Shown here: positions 1-10,007 of the stretch, one piece after another
How positions within the stretch are numbered: the first letter of the stretch is position 1
Layout: each line of letters opens with the position of its first letter
Assembly: GCF_900445235.1 (NCBI RefSeq)
Contig: NZ_UFSM01000001.1
Span: 3,921,501 to 3,985,500 of the forward strand
DNA: 64,000 nucleotides
Source of the DNA: Aminobacter aminovorans
GTDB lineage: Bacteria > Pseudomonadota > Alphaproteobacteria > Rhizobiales > Rhizobiaceae
Reading direction: 5' to 3'
Position numbers and translations under genes: made by a program
The notes under the pieces: generated by a model
Databases searched by the model: none
The model's input: only the letters and a program-made list of their open reading frames with translations
Told to the model about the DNA's origin: nothing

Positions 1-127
1 GGACCTCGGCGCGCGCCACCATGGCGGGCAGGACCAGGAAAACCAGCGCCAGCATCAGCGTCGCCGCTGATGCACGCGTCGTCGAGAAAGTGGGGGCCTT
101 GAAACGCATTGCCATGAGCCTGGTCAT
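1..127 (-). CDS. Second M16-type peptidase, N-terminal fragment
   Basis: Only the first 42 codons are in the window; the gene runs off the left edge. They encode a basic start followed by a hydrophobic stretch that ends in a small-residue cleavage region (AMVARAEV), a typical Sec signal peptide, so the product is exported. The start lies 4 nt after the stop of the upstream M16 peptidase gene. In rhizobia such a peptidase is commonly followed by a second M16 subunit that often lacks the zinc site. That identity is inferred from position; no catalytic domain is visible here. A second in-frame ATG at 115 is an alternative start. Confidence 0.55.
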   Translation of the reverse strand, partial: MTRLMAMRFKAPTFSTTRASAATLMLALVFLVLPAMVARAEV

Positions 128-131
128 CAGA

Positions 132-1508
132 TCACTTCTCGACTGATTTCGCCGGCAGCAGATAGCCGGCAACCGAATGGTCGGGATTGAGGTACTTGGT
201 GGCAACCGCCTTGATCTGGTCGGTGGTGACCGTGCGTATCCGGTCCGGCCACTGTTCGATGTCGGCAACCGTGCCGCCGGTCGCCAGCGTGCTGCCATAG
301 ATGTTGGCCATGCTTGCCTGGTTGTCGCGGGCAAAGATCATCGAGCGGACGAAACGGTCCTTGGCCTTTTCGAGCTCGTCCGATGTCACGCCGTCGTTGA
401 TGATGCGGCGGATCTCGACGTCGACGGCGGCTTCCACCTGCTGCAGCCCGGCTTCGCCACGCGGCGCGCCATAGACGGTGAAGCTGGTGTCGTCGACCAT
501 CGTGCCCTGGAAGAAGGCGCCGGCGGAGGAGGCAATGCCGTCCTTGACCACCAGGCCCTGGTAGAGCCGGCTGCGGCTGCCGCCACCAAGGATCTCCGAC
601 AGAAGGTCGAGCGCTTCGGCTTCGCCCGGCTCGGCCGTCTGGTAGGACGGCACCACCCAGGCCTTGGAGAAGCTCGGCACGCTGACACGCTCGTCGGTCA
701 GTTCGACGGTGCGCTTGGTGTTCTGCTCCGGCTCGACCGGACGGATGCGCGGCGGCAGCTCGGGGCCGCGCGCGACCTTGCCATAGGTCTTTTCGGCCAG
801 TGCCTTGACCGTCTCCGGCTCGACGTCGCCGGCAACGATCAGGATCGCGTTGTTGGGGGCGTAATACTGGTCGTAGAAGGCAGTGGCGTCGACGCGGTTG
901 AGCTTCTCGATCTCATGCATCCAGCCGATGACGGGAATGCGATAGGGCTGGTTCTGGTACAGCGTCGCGTCGACTTCCTCGTTGAGCAGCGCGCCCGGAT
1001 TGTTTTCGACGCGCGAGCGGCGCTCTTCCAGGATGACGTCGCGCTCAGGCCCGATCACCGCATCGGTCAGCACCAGGTTGCGCATCCGGTCGGCCTCGAA
1101 GCTCATCATCGTTTCGAGTGCCGCGGGCGTCACCGTCTGGTGGTAGGCGGTGTAGTCATAGGTGGTGAAGGCGTTTTCGCTGCCGCCGATCTCGGCGATC
1201 TTCTGGCCGAACTCGCCGGCCTTGTGGTTGCTGGTGCCCTTGAACATCAGATGTTCGAAGAAATGGGCGATGCCCGACTTGCCGGGCACCTCGTCGGCAC
1301 TGCCGACCTTGTACCAGACCATATGGGTGGCGATCGGCGCACGATGGTCGGGGATGACGACGACCTGCATGCCATTGTCGAGCGTGAAACTGGTGACCTT
1401 CCAGTCGCTGCGCGGCGCTTCGGCCAGAGCCGGCGCCGACGAGGCCAGCCCCAGGGCCAACAGGGCTGGCAGCGAGGCTTTCGCCCGCAAGAATCTCAAG
1501 ATCATCAA
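132..1508 (-). CDS. M16 family zinc metallopeptidase (insulinase/processing peptidase type)
   Basis: The 458-residue product has a signal peptide (about residues 1-30, ending ALAEA), so it is probably periplasmic. The inverted zinc motif HFFEH is at residues 82-86 (His82, Glu85, His86) and a downstream acidic pair, Glu161/Glu162, supplies the third ligand about 76 residues later, as in active M16 peptidases. The length fits one M16 half-subunit. It is followed 4 nt later by a second exported gene, which suggests a catalytic/non-catalytic pair in one operon. Substrates cannot be told from sequence. A neighbouring ATG one codon downstream is an equally possible start. Confidence 0.93.
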   Translation of the reverse strand: MMILRFLRAKASLPALLALGLASSAPALAEAPRSDWKVTSFTLDNGMQVVVIPDHRAPIATHMVWYKVGSADEVPGKSGIAHFFEHLMFKGTSNHKAGEFGQKIAEIGGSENAFTTYDYTAYHQTVTPAALETMMSFEADRMRNLVLTDAVIGPERDVILEERRSRVENNPGALLNEEVDATLYQNQPYRIPVIGWMHEIEKLNRVDATAFYDQYYAPNNAILIVAGDVEPETVKALAEKTYGKVARGPELPPRIRPVEPEQNTKRTVELTDERVSVPSFSKAWVVPSYQTAEPGEAEALDLLSEILGGGSRSRLYQGLVVKDGIASSAGAFFQGTMVDDTSFTVYGAPRGEAGLQQVEAAVDVEIRRIINDGVTSDELEKAKDRFVRSMIFARDNQASMANIYGSTLATGGTVADIEQWPDRIRTVTTDQIKAVATKYLNPDHSVAGYLLPAKSVEK

Positions 1509-1617
1509 CTGCCTCTGAATGTGGACGTGCCCGCCTTATAGGCTTCGGCACAAAGCGGCGGGAAGTGAATTGTTCGTAATCTTCCGGTCCGAAAGAGGCC
1601 GAAGTCGGGCGCCGCGG

Positions 1618-2172
1618 CTATTCCGCCTCGATGAAGCGGATCACCGTCTCGCCATAGGCGCGTTCGTCGACGATGGAAAAGCCGGGGCCCGGCTCGAAGG
1701 CAGCGGCAGCGGCTTCCTCGACGACGCAGAGCGCGCCTGATGCCAGCCAGCCGCCGGCGCGGGCCGAACGCAAGGCGCGTTCGCCCAGGCCCTTGCCATA
1801 GGGCGGATCGGCAAAGACCAGGCCGAAGGGCCCGAGCGTGCCGGCGTCGCCGAGAGCGGTTGCGTCACGGCGGAAGATCTTGGTCCGTCCGGTCAGGCCG
1901 AAGCTCTCGACATTGGTGCGGACAAGCCCGCGGCCTTCCGCCGATTCCTCGATGAAGACGCAATAGGCAGCGCCGCGCGACAGCGCCTCGATGCCGAGCG
2001 CGCCGGTGCCGGCGAAAAGATCGAGCACGCGCGCGCCGTCCAGCCTGCCGCCAAAGCGGTGGGCAAGCATGTTGAACACCGCTTCACGCGTGCGATCCGT
2101 GGTCGGGCGAATGGCGTTGTCGCGCGGCGTGGCCAGCGGCCTGCCGCGCAGATCACCACCGACTACCCGCAT
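1618..2172 (-). CDS. rsmD: 16S rRNA (guanine(966)-N(2))-methyltransferase RsmD
   Basis: The 184-residue protein begins with MRVVGGDLRGRPL, typical of RsmD. It has a SAM-binding loop (LDLFAGTGALGIEALSRG, about residues 49-66) and the N6/N2-amino-methyltransferase motif FADPPYGKGL near residue 120. RsmD methylates G966 of 16S rRNA in the small subunit. Its ATG overlaps the stop of the upstream pseudouridine synthase gene by one base (TGATG), so the two are translationally coupled as an rRNA-modification pair. The length matches family members. Confidence 0.95.
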   Translation of the reverse strand: MRVVGGDLRGRPLATPRDNAIRPTTDRTREAVFNMLAHRFGGRLDGARVLDLFAGTGALGIEALSRGAAYCVFIEESAEGRGLVRTNVESFGLTGRTKIFRRDATALGDAGTLGPFGLVFADPPYGKGLGERALRSARAGGWLASGALCVVEEAAAAAFEPGPGFSIVDERAYGETVIRFIEAE

Positions 2173-4361
2173 CAGCCGCGATCCCGGCGCGGACCGCCGG
2201 GCCGTCCGCCACGCGGGCCGTCAGAACGGGGCTTATCCGAACGAGGCTTGTCGAAGTCGGCCTTGCCGCGCGGCTTGGCAGCGTAGTCGGCCTTGGCCTT
2301 TTCACTTTGCGGACGCGCGCCCGGAGCCATCCAGACATTTGCCTTGCGCGCACCAGGCGTCTCGAACGGCTTCTTTTCGCGCTCGTCACCCTTCTTGCCG
2401 CCAAACTTCGGCTTGTCACCAAACTTCGGCTTGTCGCCAAACCTGGGCTTGTCACCGAACTTCGGCTTGTCGCCAAATTTCGGCTTGTCGCCATAGCTCG
2501 GCTTGTCACCGAAGCCGGCAGGGCGTTCGGTCGACAGGCGACCCAGAACGTCCTCACGATGACGCTCGCGATCGCGCTTGCGGTTCTTGATCAGGCCGCC
2601 TTCGCCGATGTCGAGGCGGGCGGTGCGCGGGGCGCGCGGCGCCTCTTCCTCGCGACGTTCCTCGCGGCGGAAGGTAGGCTTGTTGGAGAAGGGCTTGACG
2701 ATGTCGGCGTCGAAATTGGCGCCCGACTCCTCGATCAGCCGCTCGCCGAGCTGGTCGCGCAGCATCTTGCCCTTGATCTCCTGAACATGGCCCTCGGGCA
2801 GCTCGCCGAGCTGGAACGGTCCGTAGGAGATGCGGATCAGGCGGTTCACCTCGAGGCCGAGCGCGCCGAGGATGTTCTTGACCTCGCGGTTCTTGCCTTC
2901 ACGAAGGCCGATGGTGATCCAGGCATTGCTGCCCTGCTCGCGGTCGAGCGTCGCTTCGATCGAGCCGTAGAACACGCCCTCGACGGCAATGCCGTCCTTG
3001 AGACCGTCCAGCGTCTTCTGCTCGACCTTGCCATGGACACGCACGCGGTAGCGGCGCAGCCAGCCGGTCGCCGGCAGTTCGAGCACGCGCGACAGGCCGC
3101 CATCATTGGTCAAAAGCAACAGGCCTTCGGTGTTGATGTCGAGGCGGCCGATGGTCATCAGGCGCGGCAGCTCTTGCGGCAGCACGTCGAAGACGGTCTT
3201 GCGGCCCTCGGGATCGCGGTTGGTGGTGACCACGCCCGCCGGCTTGTGGAACAGGAACAGGCGGGTGCGCTCGATCGGCGGGATTTCCATGCCGTCGAGA
3301 TGGATGATGTCATCCGGCATGACGTTGACCGCCGGCGACGCCAGGATCTTGTTGTTGACCTTGACGCGGCCGGCAGCAATCAGCTCCTCGGCATCGCGGC
3401 GCGAGGCGAGGCCCGCACGTGCCAGGCGCTTGGCGATACGCTCGCCCGGCTCCGGCGCATCCTCGGGAGCGCGCGGGCGCGGCTTGAAGCCATCGCTCGA
3501 CGGGCGACGGTCGCCATCCGGCCTCGGACGGAACGCCCTCGCCTCGCCGCCTTCACGCTTTTCGTAAGGCCTGCCACCTTCAGGGCGCGGGCCCGAACGG
3601 AACGGGCGGTCGCCACTTGCGGGGCGGGCCTCGCCGTCGCGCGAACGGAATTCGCGATGCGGGCGCTCGCCGCCTTCGGCGGGACGCGGGCGATACGGCT
3701 TGTCGCCACCAAAGGAGCGGCCGCCTTCACGCTTTTCGTAGGGCTTGCCTTCGGGACGCGGGCCCTTGCTGAACGAGCGCTCGCCGCTGGCGGGACGTGC
3801 TTCACCATCGCGCGGACGGAACTCACGGTGCGGGCGCTCGCCACCTTCGGCCGGACGCGGGCGAAACGGCTTGTCGCCAAAGTAGCGGCCGCCTTCGCGC
3901 TTCTCGTAGGGCTTGCCCTCGGGCCGCGGGCCCTTGTTGAAGGTGCGTTCGCCGCTTGCAGGGCGGGCTTCACCGTCACGCGGACGGAACTCGCGCTTGG
4001 GACGTTCGCCGCCCTCGGCAGTTGCGGCTGGACGCGCACGATAGGGCTTGTCGCCACCAAAGGAGCGGCCGCCTTCGCGCTTATCGTAAGGCTTGCCCTC
4101 GGGACGCGGGCCCTTGTGGAACGTGCGCTCGCCACCTGCCGGCCGCGCGTCATCGCGCGGACCGAAATCGCGCTTGGGACGATCGGGACGATCGCCACCA
4201 CCTGCACTCGCAGGGCGGGGTGAATACGGCTTCTTGGCAAATGGCTTGCCAGCGCCTTCGCTGCGCGGCTTGCCGAATTTCTTCGCACCGCCGTCGCGGC
4301 CGCCTGCTCCAGCCGGTTTTGACCCGCCCTTGCGGGGGAATTTCTTACGATCGTCGTCCAT
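2172..4361 (-). CDS. RsuA/RluB-family rRNA pseudouridine synthase with long low-complexity tails
   Basis: The enzymatic core spans about residues 305-550: an S4 RNA-binding domain (GERIAKRLARAGLASRRDAE) and the RsuA/RluB catalytic motif GRLDINTEGLLLL with Asp408 as nucleophile. The family converts uridine to pseudouridine in 16S or 23S rRNA. The remaining 300 N-terminal residues are Arg/Gly/Pro-rich and contain four ~57-60-residue repeats built around KGPRPEGKPYEKREGG. The C-terminus carries KFGDKP hexapeptide repeats. At 729 residues the protein is about 2.5 times the usual bacterial length; such tails are known in alphaproteobacterial members. The tails are basic and probably bind RNA, which is an inference. 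The stop overlaps the rsmD start. Confidence 0.92.
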   Translation of the reverse strand: MDDDRKKFPRKGGSKPAGAGGRDGGAKKFGKPRSEGAGKPFAKKPYSPRPASAGGGDRPDRPKRDFGPRDDARPAGGERTFHKGPRPEGKPYDKREGGRSFGGDKPYRARPAATAEGGERPKREFRPRDGEARPASGERTFNKGPRPEGKPYEKREGGRYFGDKPFRPRPAEGGERPHREFRPRDGEARPASGERSFSKGPRPEGKPYEKREGGRSFGGDKPYRPRPAEGGERPHREFRSRDGEARPASGDRPFRSGPRPEGGRPYEKREGGEARAFRPRPDGDRRPSSDGFKPRPRAPEDAPEPGERIAKRLARAGLASRRDAEELIAAGRVKVNNKILASPAVNVMPDDIIHLDGMEIPPIERTRLFLFHKPAGVVTTNRDPEGRKTVFDVLPQELPRLMTIGRLDINTEGLLLLTNDGGLSRVLELPATGWLRRYRVRVHGKVEQKTLDGLKDGIAVEGVFYGSIEATLDREQGSNAWITIGLREGKNREVKNILGALGLEVNRLIRISYGPFQLGELPEGHVQEIKGKMLRDQLGERLIEESGANFDADIVKPFSNKPTFRREERREEEAPRAPRTARLDIGEGGLIKNRKRDRERHREDVLGRLSTERPAGFGDKPSYGDKPKFGDKPKFGDKPRFGDKPKFGDKPKFGGKKGDEREKKPFETPGARKANVWMAPGARPQSEKAKADYAAKPRGKADFDKPRSDKPRSDGPRGGRPGGPRRDRG

Positions 4362-4437
4362 GGTGGCCTTTGCCCTTTTCGGCGGCTAGATAACAGGAAG
4401 CTCGGGGGTTAGCGAGGGGTAACAGGATGGTTGAGGC

Positions 4438-4890
4438 GTGAAACGGCCCGATTACATGGCATTGGCCTTCGACGAGGCCGAAGCGGCAGCGGCGCGCGGC
4501 GAAGTGCCGATCGGCGCGGTCATCGTCCAGGGCAACGAAATCGTCGCCCGTGCCGGCAACCGGACCCGCGAACTCAACGATGCCACCGCGCATGCCGAAA
4601 TACTGGCGATCCGCCAAGCCTCCGAGCGGCTCGGCCAGGAGCGCCTGACCGGGCTCGACCTCTATGTGACGCTCGAACCCTGCACCATGTGCGCCGCCGC
4701 GATCTCGTTTGCCCGCCTGCGCCGGCTCTATTTCGGCGCCGCCGACGACAAGGGCGGCGCGGTGGTCAGCGGTATCCGCTTCTACGCCTCCCCCACCTGC
4801 CATCATGCACCCGATGTATATGCCGGCATCGGCGAAACACGCGCCGCCGAGATGCTCAAGAGCTTCTTCAAGGATCGGCGCGAGGACTAG
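4438..4890 (+). CDS. tadA: tRNA(adenine34) deaminase TadA
   Basis: TadA deaminates A34 to inosine in the tRNA-Arg(ACG) anticodon. In this 150-residue protein HAE (His52, Glu54) and PCTMC (Cys82, Cys85) form the zinc site and proton shuttle, and GEVPIGAVIV near the N-terminus is family-typical. The start chosen is GTG at 4438, with AGGA about 10 nt upstream; ATG at 4456 would give a shorter N-terminus and cannot be excluded. The gene diverges from the pseudouridine synthase gene, 76 nt away, and is followed by a hairpin terminator. Confidence 0.93.
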   Translation: MKRPDYMALAFDEAEAAAARGEVPIGAVIVQGNEIVARAGNRTRELNDATAHAEILAIRQASERLGQERLTGLDLYVTLEPCTMCAAAISFARLRRLYFGAADDKGGAVVSGIRFYASPTCHHAPDVYAGIGETRAAEMLKSFFKDRRED

Positions 4891-4894
4891 GCTA

Positions 4895-4920
4895 CGTTTC
4901 TTCGAAACGCTCTTTTTTGT
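4895..4920 (+). terminator. Rho-independent terminator after tadA
   Basis: CGTTTC at 4895-4900 pairs with GAAACG at 4904-4909 around a 3-nt loop, followed by a T-rich tract (CTCTTTTTTGTTTT). Confidence 0.6.
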
Positions 4921-4966
4921 TTTGCGCAATTCCTACGGAAAACCGCTTCACACTTTTCCTGGAAAT

Positions 4967-5005
4967 GCCCCGCAAAAACGAAAACGCCCTGAACCAGTCA
5001 GGGCG
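4967..5005 (-). terminator. Terminator of the lipoprotein gene (minus strand)
   Basis: CGCCCTGA (4985-4992) and TCAGGGCG (4998-5005) form an 8-bp stem with a 5-nt loop. Read on the minus strand the stem is followed by GTTTTCGTTTTTG, a good U-rich tail, 29 nt after the lipoprotein stop codon. Confidence 0.8.
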
Positions 5006-5033
5006 CCCGGTCAGTCTGCAATTGTGGCCAGGA

Positions 5034-5666
5034 TCAGAACGGCCACCAGCTCGTGCTCTTCTTGGCGAGCTTCTTCTTGCGGCGTTCCTTCTTGATCTCG
5101 TCTTCGCCGAGCTCATCCTGGGCAGCGGACGCTGCCGCCTGGCGGTAGGCCAGCGGCGGTTCGCTCAGATATTTGCGGCTCGTGGTGCTGCCCTGCTTGT
5201 TCTCGCGGAGGCGGCGTTCAATTTCGATCTTGCGCTGGGCCGGGGTCCACTTGCTCATGTCGGGGCCGTTCAGCGCCGACATGTCGTTGACCACTTCCGG
5301 CTCGAAATTCGGATTGTCGCGATTCTTGGTCGCGTTGTCGCGGATGCGGGCGCGGCGTGCCTCCGGCGATTCGGGCCAGTCGGCGCTCGCCGTGGTGACG
5401 ATGCTGTCCTGCGGCGCCGGCAGTGCGGCGACCTGGCCGGTCTTCGGCTTCACCAGCTCCGGACGCGGCTTGTATTCGATGCTGTTGGTCTTCGGCTTCA
5501 ACGACATGATGTTGGTCAGGTCGGACGCGAGCTGGGTCGTCGCCGACTTGTCGGTGCCGTAGGTGGGCGCGCTCATGCAGCCCGTAAGCGCCAGGCCGGA
5601 AACGGCGAGCGACGCAAGCAAAGCTCCGCGCGCGCTGATGCGGTCCGTCATGCCAGTAATTTTCAC
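5034..5666 (-). CDS. Putative lipoprotein of unknown function
   Basis: The 210-residue product starts with a basic N-region and hydrophobic stretch ending in the lipobox LTGC, so Cys30 would be lipidated and the protein anchored in the outer or inner membrane. The mature part is polar. Its C-terminal half is strongly charged (RRARIRDNATKNRDN, KKERRKKKLAKK) and ends WWPF. I recognise no enzymatic domain. It lies downstream of ileS on the same strand and is followed by its own terminator. A Met at codon 6 is an alternative start that keeps the signal peptide. Confidence 0.75.
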   Translation of the reverse strand: MKITGMTDRISARGALLASLAVSGLALTGCMSAPTYGTDKSATTQLASDLTNIMSLKPKTNSIEYKPRPELVKPKTGQVAALPAPQDSIVTTASADWPESPEARRARIRDNATKNRDNPNFEPEVVNDMSALNGPDMSKWTPAQRKIEIERRLRENKQGSTTSRKYLSEPPLAYRQAAASAAQDELGEDEIKKERRKKKLAKKSTSWWPF

Positions 5667-5837
5667 TCGAACGCCTCTCGCTAGATGCCGGCCTTGAGCC
5701 GGGTCCCGGTCCGTATGCTCATCCGACGGAATTCCGGCGACAATTTGTCTGCCGGAGTTTCGCGCTTTTACCTTAATGGGCCGTCAAGGGCAACGACCGG
5801 CCGGAGATGTCCGCCGGTCGTTGCATTTCAGCACCTG

Positions 5838-8759
5838 TTAGAGGCGGCCAAGCGCCTGCAGTTCGTGCAGGGCGGCGGCATCGCGCGCCGAGACGTCGGC
5901 AAAGGCCGCGTCGGAGCCGACATCGCCCGTATAGCGCCAGGAACGCGCGCATTTGACCAGTCCGCGGTCTTCCGCCTTCTCGACGACGACGGCGACACCG
6001 GGAACTTCGCGCAACACGAAGGAATCGGCCGGCGCCGCCCCATGCGAGATGACGAGATCGCTGGTGATGCTGATCTCGGCCAGATCGATGCCCGCCAAGG
6101 CTTCTTCCAGCACCGCGTCGCTCATATGGACGACCGGCACCGCCTCCAGCGACGAGCCGATGGTCTTCTTGGCCCGCTCCAGCTCCAGCGCGCCCGTGAC
6201 GACGCTGCGCACCTGACGGACCTTGCGCCACTTTTCGGCCAGCGCCTCGTCGCGCCAGGCAGCCGGCACCTCGGGGAACTGTTCGAGATGCACCGACTCG
6301 GCTGCGGGGTTGCGCTCGAGCCACGCCTCTTCGGTGGTGAAGGGCAGCATCGGCGCCAGCCACTTGACCAGGCAGTTGAACAGCGCGCGCACGACATGGA
6401 CGGCTGCCTTGCGGCGGGTGCTCGACGGCGCGTCGCAGTAGAGCACGTCCTTGCGGATGTCGAAGTAGAAGGCCGACAGCTCGACGACCATGAAGTCGAT
6501 CAGCGCGCGGGTGATGCGCTTGAACTCGAACTCGTCATAACCCTTGCGCACCAAGGCATCGAGCTCCGACAGCCGGTGCAGCATCAGCCGCTCCAGCTCC
6601 GGCATCTCGGCCAGCGCTACATCCTCGCCATCGTCATGGGCGAGCGTGCCCAGCATCCAGCGGATGGTGTTGCGCAGCTTGCGGTAGGCGTCGATATTGG
6701 TCTGCAGCACGTTCTTGCCGAGGCGCTGGTCTTCCCAATAGTCCGTCGTCATCACCCACAGGCGCAGGATGTCGGCGCCCGACTGCTTCATGACGTCCTG
6801 CGGCACGACGGTGTTGCCGAGCGACTTCGACATCTTGCGGCCTTCCTCGTCCATGGTGAAACCATGGGTGACGACCGTGTTGTAGGGCGCGCGGCCGCGC
6901 GTGCCGCAGCTTTCGAGCAGCGACGAGTGGAACCAGCCGCGATGCTGGTCCGAGCCTTCGAGATAGACGTCGGCCGGCCATTTCAGGTCGGGGCGATCCT
7001 CCAGCGTGAAGGCATGGGTCGAGCCCGAATCGAACCAGACGTCGAGGATGTCCATCACCTGCGTCCACGCCTCATTGGCGCGCGACCCCAGGAAGCGCTC
7101 GCGCGCCCCCTCGGCGAACCAGGCATCGGCGCCCTCCGCTTCGAAGGCCTCAACGATGCGGGCGTTGACCGCCTCGTCGTTCAGCACGTTGCCGTCGGCG
7201 TCGGCGAAGATGGCGATCGGCACGCCCCAGGCGCGCTGGCGCGACAGCACCCAGTCGGGACGGTCCTCGATCATGGCGCGCAGCCGGGTCTGGCCGGCGG
7301 CCGGCACGAAGCGGGTGTCGTCGATGGCCTTGAGCGCGCGGCTGCGCAGCGTCGTGCCGTCGCCGAGCTGCTTGTCCATATAGACGAACCACTGCGGCGT
7401 GTTGCGGAAGATGATCGGCTTCTTCGAACGCCAGCTATGCGGGTAGCTGTGCTTGAGCCTGCCACGCGCAAACAGCGCGCTTGCCTTGATCAGCTCGTCG
7501 ATGACCGCCTTGTTGGCGTCGCCCTTCTTGCCGTTGTCGTCGATGACGCGCGCCGCACCGCCCTCGCGGTCGGGACCGAAGCCGGGCGCGTCCTTGGTGA
7601 AGAAGCCGCCATCGTCGACGGTAAACGGGATCGCCGGGTCGATGCCGCGTTCGCGCAGATCCTTCGCCGCATCCATCCAGGCTTCAAAGTCCTCGCGGCC
7701 GTGGCCCGGTGCGGTGTGCACGAAGCCGGTGCCGGCATCGTCGGTGACATGATCGCCGGCGATCATCGGCACGGCGAAGCCGTAGCCGCCGCCGAGACCC
7801 TTGAACGGATGCGAAAGTACAAGCATTCCAAGCTCTTCGCCCGAAAGGCTGCGGATCAGATTCAACGTCACCTTGGCCTTGGCCGCGGATTCGTCAGCCA
7901 GTGCGGCGGCAAAGATCAGCTTCTCGCCCGGCTGCGGGCCGAAATCGTTCTCGGCAGCGGTGACCTCATAGAGGCCATAGGCGATGCGCGGCGAATAGCT
8001 GACGGCGCGGTTGCCCGGGATGGTCCAGGGCGTGGTCGTCCAGATCACGACATGAGCGCCGGCCAGGGCTTCCGAGCCGGACGCCACCGGGAATTTCACC
8101 CAGATCGTGTCGCTCTCATAATCCTGGTACTCGACCTCGGCCTCGGCGAGTGCGGTGCGCTCGACGACCGACCACATCACCGGCTTGGAGCCGCGATAGA
8201 GCTGGCCCGACTTTGCGAACTTCAGCAATTCGCCGGCGATCCGCGCCTCGGCGTGGAAGTTCATCGTCGTGTAGGGGTTCTTGAAGTCGCCGACGACGCC
8301 AAGGCGCTGGAACTCCTCGGCCTGGATCTTGATCCAGCCGGCGGCGAATTCACGGCATTCCTTGCGGAACTCGTTGATCTCGACCTCGTCCTTGTTCTTG
8401 CCGGCGGCGCGGTACTTTTCCTCGATCTTCCATTCGATCGGCAGGCCGTGGCAGTCCCAGCCCGGCACGTAGTTGGAGTCGTAGCCGCGCATCTGGAACG
8501 AGCGGGTGATGACGTCCTTGAGGATCTTGTTCAGCGCATGGCCGATATGGATGTTGCCGTTGGCGTAGGGCGGGCCATCGTGCAGCACATACTTCTCGCG
8601 GCCGGCCGCACTTTCGCGCAGGCGCTTGTAGAGGTCCATCTTCTGCCAGCGCGCCACCGTCACCGGCTCCTTCTCGGGCAGGCCGGCGCGCATCGGGAAT
8701 TCCGTCTGCGGCAGGTAAAGGGTCTTGGAATAGTCGATCTTTTCGAACGTATCGGTCAT
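5838..8759 (-). CDS. ileS: Isoleucyl-tRNA synthetase
   Basis: Class I synthetase that charges tRNA-Ile in the cytosol. HIGH (in [12 protein letters not shown], residues 71-74) and KMSKS (in [10 protein letters not shown], about residue 640) form the ATP site. [10 protein letters not shown] and [13 protein letters not shown] are typical of IleS, and the editing domain is complete. I chose the start at [13 protein letters not shown] (973 residues); upstream Mets at 8771 and 8792 are possible but add residues not typical of the family. The C-terminal zinc-finger region reads KCARSW...VSARD, so only one of the four usual cysteines remains. Confidence 0.97.
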   Translation of the reverse strand: MTDTFEKIDYSKTLYLPQTEFPMRAGLPEKEPVTVARWQKMDLYKRLRESAAGREKYVLHDGPPYANGNIHIGHALNKILKDVITRSFQMRGYDSNYVPGWDCHGLPIEWKIEEKYRAAGKNKDEVEINEFRKECREFAAGWIKIQAEEFQRLGVVGDFKNPYTTMNFHAEARIAGELLKFAKSGQLYRGSKPVMWSVVERTALAEAEVEYQDYESDTIWVKFPVASGSEALAGAHVVIWTTTPWTIPGNRAVSYSPRIAYGLYEVTAAENDFGPQPGEKLIFAAALADESAAKAKVTLNLIRSLSGEELGMLVLSHPFKGLGGGYGFAVPMIAGDHVTDDAGTGFVHTAPGHGREDFEAWMDAAKDLRERGIDPAIPFTVDDGGFFTKDAPGFGPDREGGAARVIDDNGKKGDANKAVIDELIKASALFARGRLKHSYPHSWRSKKPIIFRNTPQWFVYMDKQLGDGTTLRSRALKAIDDTRFVPAAGQTRLRAMIEDRPDWVLSRQRAWGVPIAIFADADGNVLNDEAVNARIVEAFEAEGADAWFAEGARERFLGSRANEAWTQVMDILDVWFDSGSTHAFTLEDRPDLKWPADVYLEGSDQHRGWFHSSLLESCGTRGRAPYNTVVTHGFTMDEEGRKMSKSLGNTVVPQDVMKQSGADILRLWVMTTDYWEDQRLGKNVLQTNIDAYRKLRNTIRWMLGTLAHDDGEDVALAEMPELERLMLHRLSELDALVRKGYDEFEFKRITRALIDFMVVELSAFYFDIRKDVLYCDAPSSTRRKAAVHVVRALFNCLVKWLAPMLPFTTEEAWLERNPAAESVHLEQFPEVPAAWRDEALAEKWRKVRQVRSVVTGALELERAKKTIGSSLEAVPVVHMSDAVLEEALAGIDLAEISITSDLVISHGAAPADSFVLREVPGVAVVVEKAEDRGLVKCARSWRYTGDVGSDAAFADVSARDAAALHELQALGRL

Positions 8760-8990
8760 TTGTCTTGCCATCTTGCCCGGCAAAGCTGCCACGGGCGTTC
8801 AACTGTCATGATCTGGAAAAGGCGCCGGTAGCGCGCAGGCAAAAAGTCCCGGACTTGCGGACAGCCTCAGGCCACCCGGAAGGCCGGGCCCGTAATTCGT
8901 ATCGACGTCGCGAAGACGGGCGCGAAAAATCTCATGGCCGCGCTTTTAGCGGAGCCGGAGCGCGGAATAAAGCGCCTAATTCGCTTGCGA

Positions 8991-9797
8991 TCAAAGCTTG
9001 AAGTCGAAGCGATAGCTGGTCGACACGCCGATCGTCAGCTGGTCGCGCGAACCGCGCTCCTTGACGATCGTCGAATCCGCCGCCGATCCCATCAGGCGCG
9101 AATATTCGGTGAACAGGCTGGCGGTGACATTGTCGGTCGCCTTCCAGGTGATCGCGCCGCCGACGCCGGCCGAACGCATGCCGCCGCTCGGATCGTACTG
9201 GCTGATGCCGGAGGCCGCCGCTTCCTGCGCGCTGACGCCGTAATAGGTGTCGAAATAGTCGTCGGAAGCAAAGGAGACGCGCGGGCCGCCTGACACCCTG
9301 ATGTCGGGGGTGACGTCGTGGAAAGCATCGACGGCGATATCGGCGACGATGCCGCTATGAGCGCGGATGCCGTGGCGAACCTCGGCGCGGGCGCGCATCC
9401 AGTCGGTGGGATAGAATTCGAAGAAGCCGCCGATTTCGCCGCCCCAGCGCACGTCGTGCAGGCCCTGCAGCTCATGCTCGGCGTCGCGGCCGAAGATGAT
9501 CTTGCCGTTCAGGCCGGCGCGGACGCCGCCATCGTCGATCAGCGCCAGCGAGATGTTGTCGTTGCGCGAGGAAAAGCGCACGTCATTGCCGGCCTTGCCG
9601 AGCGAAATGATCGGCTGGGCGCTGAACAGATATTTCTTGGAGCCCTCGAAGCGGGGCGCAACCATGCCGGTGGCGCCGAGCGTCAGATACCAGTCGCCGG
9701 AGAGAAAGCCGAAAGCGCCCTCGCCCGCCATTGCCGGTCCGCTGACCAGAGCAAGAGCGGAAACCGCTGCGGAAATACGACCGAAAGACCTCATCAC
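8991..9797 (-). CDS. MipA/OmpV family outer membrane protein
   Basis: The 268-residue product has a signal peptide (cleavage after SGPAMA). The mature part is rich in alternating amphipathic strands and Gly/aromatic residues, with GDWYLTLGATGMVAPRFEGSKKY near the N-terminus, which is characteristic of the MipA/OmpV family. The C-terminus ends YRFDFKL, a beta-barrel-like final strand. Some family members scaffold murein-synthesising complexes, others are general outer-membrane proteins; the role here is unknown. The gene is separated from ileS by about 200 nt with no obvious feature. Confidence 0.85.
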   Translation of the reverse strand: MMRSFGRISAAVSALALVSGPAMAGEGAFGFLSGDWYLTLGATGMVAPRFEGSKKYLFSAQPIISLGKAGNDVRFSSRNDNISLALIDDGGVRAGLNGKIIFGRDAEHELQGLHDVRWGGEIGGFFEFYPTDWMRARAEVRHGIRAHSGIVADIAVDAFHDVTPDIRVSGGPRVSFASDDYFDTYYGVSAQEAAASGISQYDPSGGMRSAGVGGAITWKATDNVTASLFTEYSRLMGSAADSTIVKERGSRDQLTIGVSTSYRFDFKL

Positions 9798-10007
9798 AAC
9801 CCCGCGTACGCTACGAACCCAATCGCCAGGACCATTCGGTTTGACGCAAACAATGTAAAATTTGAATTAAATTCGATCCTTCGCACTGACGTTTATTTCC
9901 CTCTCCGGTTGCCCGCCACTGGACCGACTCGCCTGCCAAGACTAGCCTCCCTGTCGGGCGCAGTGCCACCGTTATTGAGACTTGTTCAAATCAGGGAGAC
10001 GGGTTCG

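Noticed and set aside
2307-4223. 638-codon plus-strand frame opposite the pseudouridine synthase
   Set aside because: It arises from the RGP-rich repeats read backwards and has no protein-like composition.
5685-8831. Very long open frame on the plus strand opposite ileS
   Set aside because: It is the antisense of a strongly conserved synthetase gene in GC-rich DNA, has no ribosome-binding site and encodes no recognisable domain.
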